In this document: positions 54,511 through 63,097 of the stretch, piece after piece | Layout of the letters: every line of letters begins with the position of its first letter | Position numbering within the stretch: position 1 is the stretch's first letter | Assembly (NCBI RefSeq): GCF_024362365.1 | Contig: NZ_CP101464.1 | Coordinates: 2,108,001-2,172,000, forward strand | DNA: 64,000 nucleotides | Direction of reading: 5' to 3' | Origin: Janibacter sp. CX7 | Lineage (GTDB): Bacteria > Actinomycetota > Actinomycetes > Actinomycetales > Dermatophilaceae | Translations under genes and position numbers: made by a program | The notes under the pieces: generated by a model | Told to the model about the DNA's origin: nothing | The model's database searches: none | The model's input: the letters and a program-made list of their open reading frames with translations, nothing else

Positions 54511-54998
54511 CAGTGGTCACCGCCGGTCAGCTGGTCGAGGACGTGGTCGACGAGCGGGAGGAGGATCTCGAGGCCCTGGCGGACCCCCTTCGCGCTGCCG
54601 GGGAGGTTGACGACGAGGGCACCGGGCTGGTCGGGGGTGGCGTCGACGACCCCGACGAGACCCCGCGAGATCGCCGCGAAGGGGGTCTGCCGCGCCCCTT
54701 CGGCCCGCAGCAACTCGGCGAGCCCGGGCACCTCCCGGTCCAGCACGGGGGCGGTCCCCTCGGGGGTGCGGTCCCGGGGCGTCACGCCGGTGCCGCCCGT
54801 GGTGACGACGAGGCGGTGGCCCGCGGCGAGGGATGCGCGCAGGACGGCCTCGACCTCGGCGGCGCCGTCGGGGACGACGCTCGTCGTCACGTCGTGGCCC
54901 GCGGCCTCGAGCAGCTCGACGGCGGCGGGACCTGACAGGTCCTCGCGCTCGCCGCCGCTGACCCGATCGGACACGGTGATGACGTGCGACGTGCTCAC
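54510..54998 (-). CDS. Molybdopterin adenylyltransferase (MogA/MoaB family)
   Basis: A 162-residue MoCF-fold protein that adenylates molybdopterin before MoeA acts. ITVSDRVSGGEREDLSG, VVTTGGTGVTPRDRTPEGTAPVLDREVPGLAELLRAEG (TGGTG loop) and VVNLPGSAKGVRQGLEILLPLVDHVLDQL are the conserved blocks. First gene of the minus-strand mogA-moaE-moaA operon. No molybdoenzyme gene is in the window. Confidence 0.92.
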   Translation of the reverse strand: MSTSHVITVSDRVSGGEREDLSGPAAVELLEAAGHDVTTSVVPDGAAEVEAVLRASLAAGHRLVVTTGGTGVTPRDRTPEGTAPVLDREVPGLAELLRAEGARQTPFAAISRGLVGVVDATPDQPGALVVNLPGSAKGVRQGLEILLPLVDHVLDQLTGGDH

Positions 54999-55050
54999 CG
55001 GGCTCCCTTCGTTGACGTGTCGTCCAGTCTCTCAAACTCGGCGGGTAGCG

Positions 55051-55091
55051 CGACGGCCGGCCGCACCATGGACTGGTGCGACCGGCCGTCG
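55051..55091 (-). terminator. Hairpin downstream of the acyl-CoA dehydrogenase gene
   Basis: CGACGGCCGGCCGCACCA (55051-55068) and TGGTGCGACCGGCCGTCG (55074-55091) form an 18-bp stem with one wobble position and a 5-nt loop, 12 bp after the dehydrogenase stop. Confidence 0.78.
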
Positions 55092-55102
55092 GTCAGAGAA
55101 TC

Positions 55103-56257
55103 TCAGAGACCCAGGTCGCGGCCGATGAGCTCCTTCATGATCTCGTTGGTGCCGGCCCAGATCTTGTTGATCCGGGCGTCACGCCAGGCGCGTGCCACGC
55201 GGTACTCGTTCATGTAGCCGTAACCACCGTGCAGCTGGACGCACTCGTCGAGGACCTTGCTCTGGGTCTCGGCCGCCCACCACTTCGCCTTGGCGGCGTC
55301 GACGGCGGAGAGCTTGCCCTCGGCGTGCGCCGCGACGCAGTCGTCGACGTAGGCCTGGGCCACCTCGATGCTCGTGACGAGCTCGGCGATCTTGAACTTG
55401 TTGTGCTGGAAGGAGCCGATCGGCTGACCGAAGGCCTTGCGCTCCTTGGTGTACTCGATCGTCTCCTCGAGGATCTGCGCAGCGTGGGCGACACAGCCGA
55501 TGGCATTGCCCAGACGCTCCTGCGGGAGCTTCTGCATCATCGAGATGAAGCCCATGCCCTCGGGGCCGAGGAGCCGGTCCGCAGGGACGCGCACGTTGTC
55601 GAAGAAGAGCTCGGAGGTGTCGGACTCGGGCTGGCCGACCTTGTCGAGCGGCTTGCCCTTGGTGAAGCCCTCGTCCTCCTTCTCGAGGACGAAGAGCGAG
55701 ATGCCCTTGGCACCCTTGCTCGGGTCGGTGCGGATCGCGACGACCGCCAGGTCGCACTGGTGACCGTTGGTGATGAAGGTCTTCGAGCCGTTGATGATCC
55801 AGTCGCCGGAGCCGTCGTCGGCCTTGACCGCCGAGGACTTGAGGGCGGCGAGGTCGGAGCCACCGTTGGGCTCGGTCATGCCGATGGACAGGATCTTCTC
55901 GCCGGTGGCGACCTGCGGGAGCCAGCGCTGCTTCTGCTCCTCGGTGCCCAGCGCGACGATGTAGGGCGCGGTGATGTCGGCGTGGATGCCGAAGCACGAG
56001 GAGACCGCGACGTTGAACTTCGACAGCTCCTCGGCGAGGACGGCGTTGAAGCGGTAGTCGTCGATGCCGGCGCCGCCGAACTCCTCGGGGATGGTCAGAC
56101 CGAAGAAGCCCTGCTTGCCGGCCTCGAGCCACACCTCACGCGGGATCGAGTGCTCGGCGATCATCGACTCGGCGCGGGGCACGAGGTTGCGGTCGACGAA
56201 CTCCTTGACGGAGCTGCGGAAGGCCTCGTGGTCCTCGTCGTAGATGTTGCGGGGCAT
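55103..56257 (-). CDS. Acyl-CoA dehydrogenase
   Basis: A 384-residue FAD enzyme for the first step of acyl-CoA beta-oxidation. IGMTEPNGGSDLAALKSSAVK (FAD/substrate motif), GSKTFITNGHQCDLAVVAIRTD, and the C-terminal QLHGGYGYMNEYRVARAWRDARINKIWAGTNEIMKELI mark the family; the catalytic Glu is expected in the GTNEI region. ATG 56257 has AGAGGTG upstream. Divergent from a TetR gene with a shared operator, consistent with fatty-acid regulation. Confidence 0.92.
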   Translation of the reverse strand: MPRNIYDEDHEAFRSSVKEFVDRNLVPRAESMIAEHSIPREVWLEAGKQGFFGLTIPEEFGGAGIDDYRFNAVLAEELSKFNVAVSSCFGIHADITAPYIVALGTEEQKQRWLPQVATGEKILSIGMTEPNGGSDLAALKSSAVKADDGSGDWIINGSKTFITNGHQCDLAVVAIRTDPSKGAKGISLFVLEKEDEGFTKGKPLDKVGQPESDTSELFFDNVRVPADRLLGPEGMGFISMMQKLPQERLGNAIGCVAHAAQILEETIEYTKERKAFGQPIGSFQHNKFKIAELVTSIEVAQAYVDDCVAAHAEGKLSAVDAAKAKWWAAETQSKVLDECVQLHGGYGYMNEYRVARAWRDARINKIWAGTNEIMKELIGRDLGL

Positions 56258-56292
56258 GTGTCCACCTCTTCTGGGACGTGACGTGCGGAACG

Positions 56293-56312
56293 GACTAAGC
56301 GCTTGCTTAGTC
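56293..56312. promoter_or_regulatory. TetR-type operator shared by acyl-CoA dehydrogenase and TetR genes
   Basis: GACTAAGC-GCTT-GCTTAGTC has 8-bp perfect arms around a 4-bp spacer. The TAAGCR..YGCTTA core is typical of operators for TetR-family fatty-acid regulators. It lies midway between the divergent starts (56257 and 56328). Confidence 0.8.
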
Positions 56313-56327
56313 TCGTGCCCAGCAGGC

Positions 56328-56951
56328 ATGCTGTCAACCGTGACGACGCCGACACCCTCCCTGCCCGAGCACAGCAACCCGACGGTCGTGCGTCTCTTCG
56401 AGGCGGCCGCGGACGCCTTTGCCGACAAGGGATTCCACGCGACGACGACGCGCGACATCGCCTCGCGCGCCGGTCTGTCCCCGGCGGGTGTCTACGTCCA
56501 CTTCGCGAGCAAGGAGGACCTGCTCTTCCAGCTCAGCCGCGTCGGCCACGAGGGGGCGCGTGACGACCTCGCCGCCGCAGCAGCCCGCGCCGACTCCCCC
56601 ACCGAGGCCCTCGCCCACGTCATCTCGGCCTTCGCCCGCTGGCACGCAGAGCAGCACCAGGTCGCGCGGATCGTCCAGTACGAGTTCCGCCACCTCTCCC
56701 CCGAGCACCAGCGCGAGGTCCTCACGCTGCGCCGCGAGATCGACGGCGTCGTCGAGCAGATCATCGCGGCCGGTGTCGAGGCCGGCGACTTCGAGGTCGA
56801 GGACGTGCGCGCCACGGCCCTGGCCGCCCTCTCCCTCGTCGTCGACGTCGCCCGCTGGTACCACCCGGGCATCAAGCGCACGACGCCCGAGCAGATCGGG
56901 CGCACCTACGGCGCCCTGGCCCTGCGCCTCGTCGGGGCGCGCGCCAGCTGA
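56328..56951 (+). CDS. TetR-family transcriptional regulator
   Basis: A 207-residue repressor. The HTH is VRLFEAAADAFADKGFHATTTRDIASRAGLSPAGVYVHFASKEDLLFQL (about residues 21-69), followed by a helical ligand domain of the TetR_C type (WHAEQHQVARIVQYEFRHL, DFEVEDVRATALAALSLV). With the divergent acyl-CoA dehydrogenase and shared dyad it probably senses an acyl-CoA. ATG 56328 chosen; GTG 56340 is an alternative. Confidence 0.88.
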   Translation: MLSTVTTPTPSLPEHSNPTVVRLFEAAADAFADKGFHATTTRDIASRAGLSPAGVYVHFASKEDLLFQLSRVGHEGARDDLAAAAARADSPTEALAHVISAFARWHAEQHQVARIVQYEFRHLSPEHQREVLTLRREIDGVVEQIIAAGVEAGDFEVEDVRATALAALSLVVDVARWYHPGIKRTTPEQIGRTYGALALRLVGARAS

Positions 56952-57069
56952 CCCACCCCCTTCGTCGACAACTCGTCAGGACTCCCACCGGACTTCGTCA
57001 GCTCGGGACGCACCGGGCTCGGCCCAGCCCTAGCGTGCGATGTGGCCCACCCCACACCGAGGAGTCCGC

Positions 57070-58116
57070 ATGCACCCGTCCCGCCCCATGGCGACCACCG
57101 CCATCGCCCTCGCCCTCGCCGCGGTCGCGGCCCCGTCGCCGGCGACCGCCGCGCCCGGCGACAGCTATGTCGCGCTCGGCGACTCCTACTCCTCGGGGAC
57201 GGGGACGCGCCAGTACATCTCCGACGGGACCGAGTGCCTGCGCTCGACACTCGCCTACCCCTCGCTCGTCGCCGCCTCGGGTGACCTCGACCTCGACCTG
57301 CGGGCCTGCAGCGGCGCCACGATCTCCGACGTGACCACCACCCAGCTGTCGGCCCTGTCCACCGGGACCGACCGGGTGAGCATCTCCGTCGGCGGCAACG
57401 ACGCGGGCTTCGCCGACGTGCTCACCGAGTGCGCGATGCCGGGCTGGGCGAGCGACTGCCAGGGCGCGATCGACGGGGCGCAGAGCTTCGTCAGCACCAC
57501 GCTGCCCGGCCGGCTGACGACCCTCTACTCCTCGATCCGCAGCAAGGCCCCCAATGCCGCGGTCGTCGTCGTGGGCTACCCGCGCATCTTCATGGGCGAG
57601 GACTGCAATGCCCTGACGTGGTTCGCCCCCGAGGAGCAGACCCGGCTCAACGAGATGGCCGACCTGCTCAACTCCCGCCTGCGCACGGCTGCACAGGAGG
57701 CCGGCTACACCTTCGTCAACCCGACGAGCGCCTTCACCGGACACGCCGTCTGCGACGACCCCGAGTGGCTCAACGGCCTGTCCGACCCGATCGTCGAGAG
57801 CTACCACCCCAATGTCGCCGGGCACCGCGACGGCTACGCGCCCCTCGTGTCGGGCCCGATCACCGGCGCGACGCAGCAGGTCACCGCGAGCACGATCGAG
57901 CGGGCCACGGCCGGGGCCGACGAGCAGGCGCGGCGGCAGCGTGCGCGTGCCGACGTCGACCGCACCATCGAGCCGAAGACGGTGCGTCTGCCCGACCTCG
58001 ACAGCCCTCGAGTGCGCCAGGCGGCGGCTCGTGCCGGCGTCGACATCGACTCTCCCGCAAGCGTGCTCGCGGCCGACCGCGCGTGGTCGGCACGGCAGGC
58101 GCGCGACCACGGCTGA
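57070..58116 (+). CDS. Secreted SGNH/GDSL-family esterase or lipase
   Basis: A 348-residue exported hydrolase. Signal peptide MATTAIALALAAVAAPSPATAAPG; the catalytic Ser is in YVALGDSYSSG (S39), the Gly and Asn oxyanion residues in SVGGNDAGF, and the Asp-x-x-His pair is represented by ESYHPNVAGHRDGY. Cysteine pairs (ECLRS..RACSG, ECAMPG..DCQGA, EDCNA..VCDDP) match actinobacterial SGNH lipases. The last ~75 residues are an alanine/arginine-rich tail. GGAG precedes ATG 57070; -10-like TAGCGT at 57031. Confidence 0.88.
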   Translation: MHPSRPMATTAIALALAAVAAPSPATAAPGDSYVALGDSYSSGTGTRQYISDGTECLRSTLAYPSLVAASGDLDLDLRACSGATISDVTTTQLSALSTGTDRVSISVGGNDAGFADVLTECAMPGWASDCQGAIDGAQSFVSTTLPGRLTTLYSSIRSKAPNAAVVVVGYPRIFMGEDCNALTWFAPEEQTRLNEMADLLNSRLRTAAQEAGYTFVNPTSAFTGHAVCDDPEWLNGLSDPIVESYHPNVAGHRDGYAPLVSGPITGATQQVTASTIERATAGADEQARRQRARADVDRTIEPKTVRLPDLDSPRVRQAAARAGVDIDSPASVLAADRAWSARQARDHG

Positions 58117-58123
58117 CCGCGCA

Positions 58124-58729
58124 TCACTCCACGACGACGCCGAAGGGAGCGAGCAGCCCGAGCGCGCCGACGGGGTCGACGCGCAGCCCGGCCAGCTGCG
58201 CATCGCGTGCATCGACGACGTAGTCGCGCGCGGTGCGCAGGTCGGCCTCGCGCAGGTCGACCCGCACGAGACGGGCCCCGGCCAGCGAGCAGTCGTCGAC
58301 GACGGCCTCGCGCAGCACCGCCCCGTCGAAGTCGGCGTCGGTGAGGACGCACCGCTCGAAGCGCGCGCCCGTCAGGTCGAGCCCGCCGAAGCTGCCCAGC
58401 GACAGCTGGCAGTCGACCCACGTGCACGGGTCGGGCGCGAGCACCGGCTCGCGCAGCATCGACCACGACGTGGCGAGCGCCTTGCAGCCGGTGAAGGTGC
58501 ACCCGTCGAGCACCGAGTCGGGCAGCCGCACGCGCGAGAGGTCGACCTGCTCGACGGTGCACCCCTCGAGCCGCACCCCCGCGAGGCTCGCGCCGGCGAG
58601 GGACCCGCCGCGCAGGGTGCACCCGACCAGCTCGACACCGGTGAGGACCTCCCCTTCGTCCAGCGAACCGGTGAGCACCTCGTCGACGACGCTCGTGCGG
58701 CCGGCGACCTGGTCCAGGAGTGAGGGCAT
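58124..58729 (-). CDS. Pentapeptide-repeat protein
   Basis: A 201-residue right-handed beta-helix. Repeats of the A(D/N)LxX type run through most of it: VELVGCTLRGGSLAGASLAGVRLEGCTVEQVDLSRVRL, then DLTGARFERCVLTDADFDGAVLREAVVDDCSLAGARLVRVDLREADL. Architecture is like Qnr/McbG DNA mimics but that function is not shown by sequence. It converges with the esterase gene 7 bp away. Confidence 0.88.
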   Translation of the reverse strand: MPSLLDQVAGRTSVVDEVLTGSLDEGEVLTGVELVGCTLRGGSLAGASLAGVRLEGCTVEQVDLSRVRLPDSVLDGCTFTGCKALATSWSMLREPVLAPDPCTWVDCQLSLGSFGGLDLTGARFERCVLTDADFDGAVLREAVVDDCSLAGARLVRVDLREADLRTARDYVVDARDAQLAGLRVDPVGALGLLAPFGVVVE

Positions 58730-58815
58730 GGCGGCACGCTACCGAGGCGTGGCGACAACCGGCCGGGACGAAACTCGCTGGCGTCACGTGGCGAGCCGAG
58801 GCGATCATCGAGGGC

Positions 58816-59973
58816 ATGGCCCACCTCGCGATGTTCGGCGTCGATGCCGTCAGCCACATCCTGCCCAGCCTGGAGATCCTTCGGGAGCTCGTCGCGCGCG
58901 GGCACCGGGTGAGCGTCGTCAACGACCCGCACCAGCGCGAGCTCGTCGAGGGCACCGGGGCCCGCCTCGTGCCGTGCACCTCGACCCTGCCGGACGGTGA
59001 CTGGCCCAGCGACCCGATCGCGGCCATGCGCACCTTCCTCGAGGACGCGATGCAGGGTCTGGAGCAGGTCCGGGAGCACTTCACCCGCGACCCCGCCGAC
59101 CTGTACCTCGCGGACATCGGCGGCTACGGCGGGCGGGTGCTCGCCGAGGCGCAGGGAGCCCCCTTCGTCCAGCTCTCGCCCACCTATGTCGCCTGGGAGG
59201 GTTATGCGCAGGAGGTCGGCGACCAGGTGATGGCCCGGCCCGGAGCCGCGCAGTACCGAGCGGACTTCGCCGCCTGGCTCGAGCGTGCCGGGGCCACCAC
59301 GCACGACCCGGACGCCTTCGCCGGCATCCCGCCGCGGGCCCTGGCCCTGGTCCCCCGGGCAATGCAGCCGCACGCCGACCGGGTCGACGAGCAGCGGGTC
59401 ACCTTCGTCGGACCCTGCATCGGCGAGCGCGTCGACCAGGGCTCGTGGCAGCGCCCGGACGGTGCCGAGGTCGTCGTCCTCGTCTCGCTCGGCTCGAGCT
59501 ACACCGACCAGCCGGACTTCTACCGCCAGTGCCTCGCCGCCTTCGGCGGCCGCACGGGCTGGCACCTGGTGCTGCAGGTCGGGCGACGGATCGACCTCGA
59601 CGCGCTGGGCGCGATCCCCGAGGGGGTCGAGGTCCACCGGTGGGTGCCCCAGATGGCGATCCTGCGCGAGGCCGACCTCTTCGTCACGCACGCCGGCATG
59701 GGTGGGTGCGGCGAAGGACTGCTCACAGCGACGCCCATGGTCGCCGTCCCCCAGGACGTCGACCAGTTCGCCAATGCCGACACCCTCGTCGGGCTCGGCG
59801 TGACCCGACGGCTCGACACCGCCGAGGCGAGCGCCGCCGCCCTGCGCTCCGCCGGCGACGAGCTCCTCGCGGACCGCGAGGTTCCCGCGCGGCTGGCCGA
59901 GCTGGCACACGCGGCACGGGCCGAAGGGGGCACCTCGCGGGCGGCCGACCTCGTCGAGGCCGAGCTGCGGTAG
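58816..59973 (+). CDS. Macrolide-type (MGT/OleD-like) UDP-glycosyltransferase
   Basis: A 385-residue GT1-fold glycosyltransferase. The N-terminal MAHLAMFGVDAVSHILPSLEILRELVARGHRVSVVN binds acceptor, and the C-terminal donor-binding motif is LFVTHAGMGGCGEGLLTATPMVAVPQDVDQFANAD (near residues 292-325), as in OleD/MGT enzymes that glycosylate and inactivate macrolides. Acceptor unknown; there is no biosynthetic cluster nearby. It diverges from the pentapeptide gene; terminated by a strong hairpin. Confidence 0.83.
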   Translation: MAHLAMFGVDAVSHILPSLEILRELVARGHRVSVVNDPHQRELVEGTGARLVPCTSTLPDGDWPSDPIAAMRTFLEDAMQGLEQVREHFTRDPADLYLADIGGYGGRVLAEAQGAPFVQLSPTYVAWEGYAQEVGDQVMARPGAAQYRADFAAWLERAGATTHDPDAFAGIPPRALALVPRAMQPHADRVDEQRVTFVGPCIGERVDQGSWQRPDGAEVVVLVSLGSSYTDQPDFYRQCLAAFGGRTGWHLVLQVGRRIDLDALGAIPEGVEVHRWVPQMAILREADLFVTHAGMGGCGEGLLTATPMVAVPQDVDQFANADTLVGLGVTRRLDTAEASAAALRSAGDELLADREVPARLAELAHAARAEGGTSRAADLVEAELR

Positions 59974-59980
59974 CGACGCG

Positions 59981-60021
59981 CGACGGGCGCTCGCCCCCGT
60001 GGTGGGGGCGAGCGCCCGTCG
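59981..60021. terminator. Perfect 18-bp hairpin between convergent glycosyltransferase and ettA
   Basis: CGACGGGCGCTCGCCCCC (59981-59998) and GGGGGCGAGCGCCCGTCG (60004-60021) pair perfectly with a 5-nt loop, between the stops at 59973 and 60037; it can serve both strands. Confidence 0.85.
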
Positions 60022-60036
60022 TCGTGCAGCGGCGTC

Positions 60037-61719
60037 TCAGTCGCGGGTGAGGCGACGGTGGGTGACGCGGTGCGGACGCGCCGCCTCCTCGCCGAGGCGC
60101 TCGATCTTGTTGGCCTCGTAGCCCTCGAAGTTGCCCTCGAACCAGTACCAGCTCGCGGGGTTCTCCTCGGTGCCCTCGTAGGCGAGGATGTGCGTCGCGA
60201 CGCGGTCGAGGAACCACCGGTCGTGGGAGATGACCACGGCACAGCCCGGGAAGTCGAGCAGCGCATTCTCGAGCGAGCCGAGGGTCTCGACGTCGAGGTC
60301 GTTGGTCGGCTCGTCGAGGAGCAGCACGTTGCCACCCTGCTTGAGGGTCAGCGCGAGGTTGAGGCGGTTGCGCTCGCCACCGGAGAGCACGCCCGACTTC
60401 TTCTGCTGGTCCGGGCCCTTGAAGCCGAACTGGCTGACGTAGGCGCGCGAGGGGATCTCGACCTGGCCGACCTGGATGTGGTCGAGCCCGTCGGAGACGA
60501 CCTCCCAGACGTTCTTCTCCGGGTCGATGCCGCCGCGGTTCTGGTCGACGTAGGAGAGCTTGACCGTGTCACCGATGTCGACGACCCCCGCGTCGGGCTC
60601 CTCGATGCCGACGATGGTCTTGAAGAGCGTGGTCTTGCCGACGCCGTTGGGACCGATGATGCCGACGATGCCGTTGCGCGGCAGGGAGAAGGACAGGTCC
60701 TCGATGAGCACGCGGTCGTCGAAGCCCTTCTTCAGGCCCTTGACCTCGATGACCTTGCTGCCCAGGCGCGGGCCCGGCGGGATCTGGATCTCCTCGAAGT
60801 CGAGCTTGCGGGTCCGGTCGGCCTCCGCCGCCATCTCCTCGTAGCGCTCGAGGCGCGCCTTGTTCTTCGTCTGGCGGGCCTTGGGGTTGGAGCGCACCCA
60901 CTCGAGCTCGTTCTTCAGGCGCTTGGCGAGCTTGGCGTCCTTCTTGCCCTGGATCTGCAGACGCTCCTGCTTCTTCTCCAGGTAGGTCGAGTAGTTGCCC
61001 TCGTAGGGGTAGAGCCGGCCACGGTCGACCTCGGCGATCCACTGCGCGACGTTGTCCATGAAGTAGCGGTCGTGCGTCACGGCGACGACGGCGCCCGGGT
61101 AGGACGCGAGGTGCTGCTCGAGCCAGAGCACGGACTCGGCGTCGAGGTGGTTGGTCGGCTCGTCGAGCAGGAGCAGGTCGGGCTTCTGCAGGAGCAGCTT
61201 GCACAGCGCGACGCGGCGGCGCTCACCACCGGAGAGCACGGTGACGTCGGCGTCCGGCGGCGGGCAGCGCAGGGCGTCCATCGCCTGCTCGAGCTGGGAG
61301 TCGAGGTCCCAGGCGTCGGCGTGGTCGATGTCCTCCTGGAGCTTGCCCATCTCCTCCATGAGCGCGTCGAAGTCCGCGTCGGGCTCGGTCATCAGCTCGG
61401 AGATCTCGTTGTACCGGTCGAGCTTGGCCTTGATCTCGCCGGCGCCCTCCTCGACATTGCCCAGGACGGTCTTGTCCTCGTTGAGCGGCGGCTCCTGGAG
61501 CAGGATGCCCACGGTCGCGCCCGGCTTGAGCTGCGCCTCGCCGTTGCTCGGCTGGTCGAGCCCGGCCATGATCTTGAGGATGGTCGACTTACCGGCCCCG
61601 TTGGGCCCGACCATCCCGATCTTGGCTCCGGGGAAGAAGGACATCGAGACGTCATCGAGGATGACCTTCTCGTTGTGCGCCTTGCGCGCACGGACCATGG
61701 TGTAGATGTAGTCGGCCAT
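60037..61719 (-). CDS. ettA: Energy-dependent translational throttle protein EttA (ABC-F)
   Basis: A 560-residue ribosome-binding ABC-F ATPase that gates the first elongation step according to ATP/ADP. Two ABC domains: Walker A GPNGAGKST (near residue 39) with LSGGERRR, and GPNGVGKTT (near 358) with LSGGERNR. The two Walker B motifs are LLLLDEPTNHLD and VLLLDEPTNDLD, and the toe/arm helices lie around YPYEGNYSTYLEKKQERLQ. A -10-like TAGCCT ends 6 nt before ATG 61719, suggesting leaderless transcription. Confidence 0.95.
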   Translation of the reverse strand: MADYIYTMVRARKAHNEKVILDDVSMSFFPGAKIGMVGPNGAGKSTILKIMAGLDQPSNGEAQLKPGATVGILLQEPPLNEDKTVLGNVEEGAGEIKAKLDRYNEISELMTEPDADFDALMEEMGKLQEDIDHADAWDLDSQLEQAMDALRCPPPDADVTVLSGGERRRVALCKLLLQKPDLLLLDEPTNHLDAESVLWLEQHLASYPGAVVAVTHDRYFMDNVAQWIAEVDRGRLYPYEGNYSTYLEKKQERLQIQGKKDAKLAKRLKNELEWVRSNPKARQTKNKARLERYEEMAAEADRTRKLDFEEIQIPPGPRLGSKVIEVKGLKKGFDDRVLIEDLSFSLPRNGIVGIIGPNGVGKTTLFKTIVGIEEPDAGVVDIGDTVKLSYVDQNRGGIDPEKNVWEVVSDGLDHIQVGQVEIPSRAYVSQFGFKGPDQQKKSGVLSGGERNRLNLALTLKQGGNVLLLDEPTNDLDVETLGSLENALLDFPGCAVVISHDRWFLDRVATHILAYEGTEENPASWYWFEGNFEGYEANKIERLGEEAARPHRVTHRRLTRD

Positions 61720-61787
61720 GGGGGCAGGCTATCCACTCCTGCCCCCGCGCCCGAATCCTCCCTGCGCGCCCTGCCCCGCCCGGCACC

Positions 61788-62315
61788 TCAGACCGGCTGC
61801 GGGACGGGAGCCTCCTCCCCTTCGTCCTCGTGCTCGGGCGACTCCGCGGGCGACGCGGACCCCGCCCAGGTCGGCTCGTCGCTGCTCGCGACGCGGTCGG
61901 CAAGGGCCACCAGCCCCTCGACCCCCGCCTCCTGGGCGGGCGAGTCGGTCACGCCGCGGCTGACCTTGGCGTAGTCGCTCGTGCCGAAGGTCATGTCGTG
62001 CCCGACGCTCACCGCCTCGATGTCCGCAGAGCTCCCCCACGACTCGTCCGCCCGCTGCCAGGAGTTGATCGTCAGCCGCCCGTGCACGACGACCGGGTCA
62101 CCCTTGTGCAGGGACAGGTGCGCGTTCATCCCCAGCGAGCGGAAGGCCGCGACGTTGTAGAAGCTCGTCGACACGTCGACGAAGACGCCCTCGCGGTTGC
62201 GCCGGCGCACGGTCGACGCGACGCGGAAGGTCGTGAACTGCCGACCCTGCGTCGTCTGGCGGTGCTCCGGGTCGGCGACGACCCGGCCGGCGACGGTGAT
62301 CTCGACTTCGTTCAT
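61788..62315 (-). CDS. ssb: Single-stranded DNA-binding protein (SsbB-like)
   Basis: A 175-residue OB-fold protein: NEVEITVAGRVVADPEHRQTTQGRQFTTFRVASTVRRRNREG and TSFYNVAAFRSLGMNAHLSLHKGDPVVVHGRLTINSW are the SSB core. The tail is acidic (SPEHEDEGEEAPVPQPV) but lacks the usual DDDIPF tip that recruits partner proteins. It likely serves as a secondary SSB like Streptomyces SsbB; the replication SSB is not in the window. A GAGTGAGGAC Shine-Dalgarno precedes the ATG. Confidence 0.9.
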   Translation of the reverse strand: MNEVEITVAGRVVADPEHRQTTQGRQFTTFRVASTVRRRNREGVFVDVSTSFYNVAAFRSLGMNAHLSLHKGDPVVVHGRLTINSWQRADESWGSSADIEAVSVGHDMTFGTSDYAKVSRGVTDSPAQEAGVEGLVALADRVASSDEPTWAGSASPAESPEHEDEGEEAPVPQPV

Positions 62316-62461
62316 GGTGCTGTCCTCACTCCCCGCCCACCGCGGTCGGTGGGCCCGTGGATCCAGCCTCACCGAGGCGAAGGGGGCGCAGCCGCACCCG
62401 GAGCAGGATGTGGACGACGAGGGTCTGGCGCGCGAGCCTGTGGACGAGGATGATCGTCGCC

Positions 62462-63097
62462 ATGGACACGGCCACGGTGTGGCGCTGGACCCATGCCGAG
62501 CGGGCGGCCCTCGAGGCGACCCTGACGTCCCTGCCCCCGCAGGCCTGGGAGCACCCCTCGCTGTGCGACGGGTGGAGCGTCAAGGACGTCGCCGCCCACG
62601 TCATCTCGAACCCCCAGATCGGCTGGGCCCAGATGCCGGGCCTGGTCGCCCGCAACCTCGGTCACGGCTACAACGGGATGATCAAGCGCGAGGTCCAGCG
62701 GCTCGGCGCGACCCAGACCCCGCAGTCGGTCCTCGCCGACTTCGAGCGATATCGGGGGTCGACACGTCACGTGCCCACGACGACGGCCGTCGAGCCCCTC
62801 GTCGACGCGATCGTCCACCACCAGGACATCCTGCGTCCCCTCGGCCTCGAGCACTCGCCGGACCCGACGGCGGCCGTGGTGGCGGCCGACCGGTGCCGTC
62901 TGCTCAGCCCGCTGCTCGGCGGCCGCCGGCTGCTGCGCAGCGTGCGCATGGTCGCGACCGACGTCGACTGGGTCCGCGGTGACGGGCCGGAGCTCACCGG
63001 CCCGGTCCTCGAGCTGCTCATGGTGTGCGCGGGCCGGGCCCGCGCCGCACGCGGGTTGACCGGCGAGGGCGTGTCGCTGCTCCCGCCGGCGGCCTAG
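62462..63097 (+). CDS. Maleylpyruvate isomerase family (DinB-like, mycothiol-dependent) enzyme
   Basis: A 211-residue protein with the MDMPI_N/DinB-like helical bundle: VWRWTHAERAALEATLTSLPPQAWEHPSLCDGWSVKDVAAHVISNPQ (metal-ligand H) and EPLVDAIVHHQDILRPLG (second H..H-x-x-x pair). Family members isomerise maleylpyruvate or conjugate using mycothiol and a divalent metal. Substrate not known. The last four bases overlap with the end of the next gene on the opposite strand (stops nested). Confidence 0.8.
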   Translation: MDTATVWRWTHAERAALEATLTSLPPQAWEHPSLCDGWSVKDVAAHVISNPQIGWAQMPGLVARNLGHGYNGMIKREVQRLGATQTPQSVLADFERYRGSTRHVPTTTAVEPLVDAIVHHQDILRPLGLEHSPDPTAAVVAADRCRLLSPLLGGRRLLRSVRMVATDVDWVRGDGPELTGPVLELLMVCAGRARAARGLTGEGVSLLPPAA

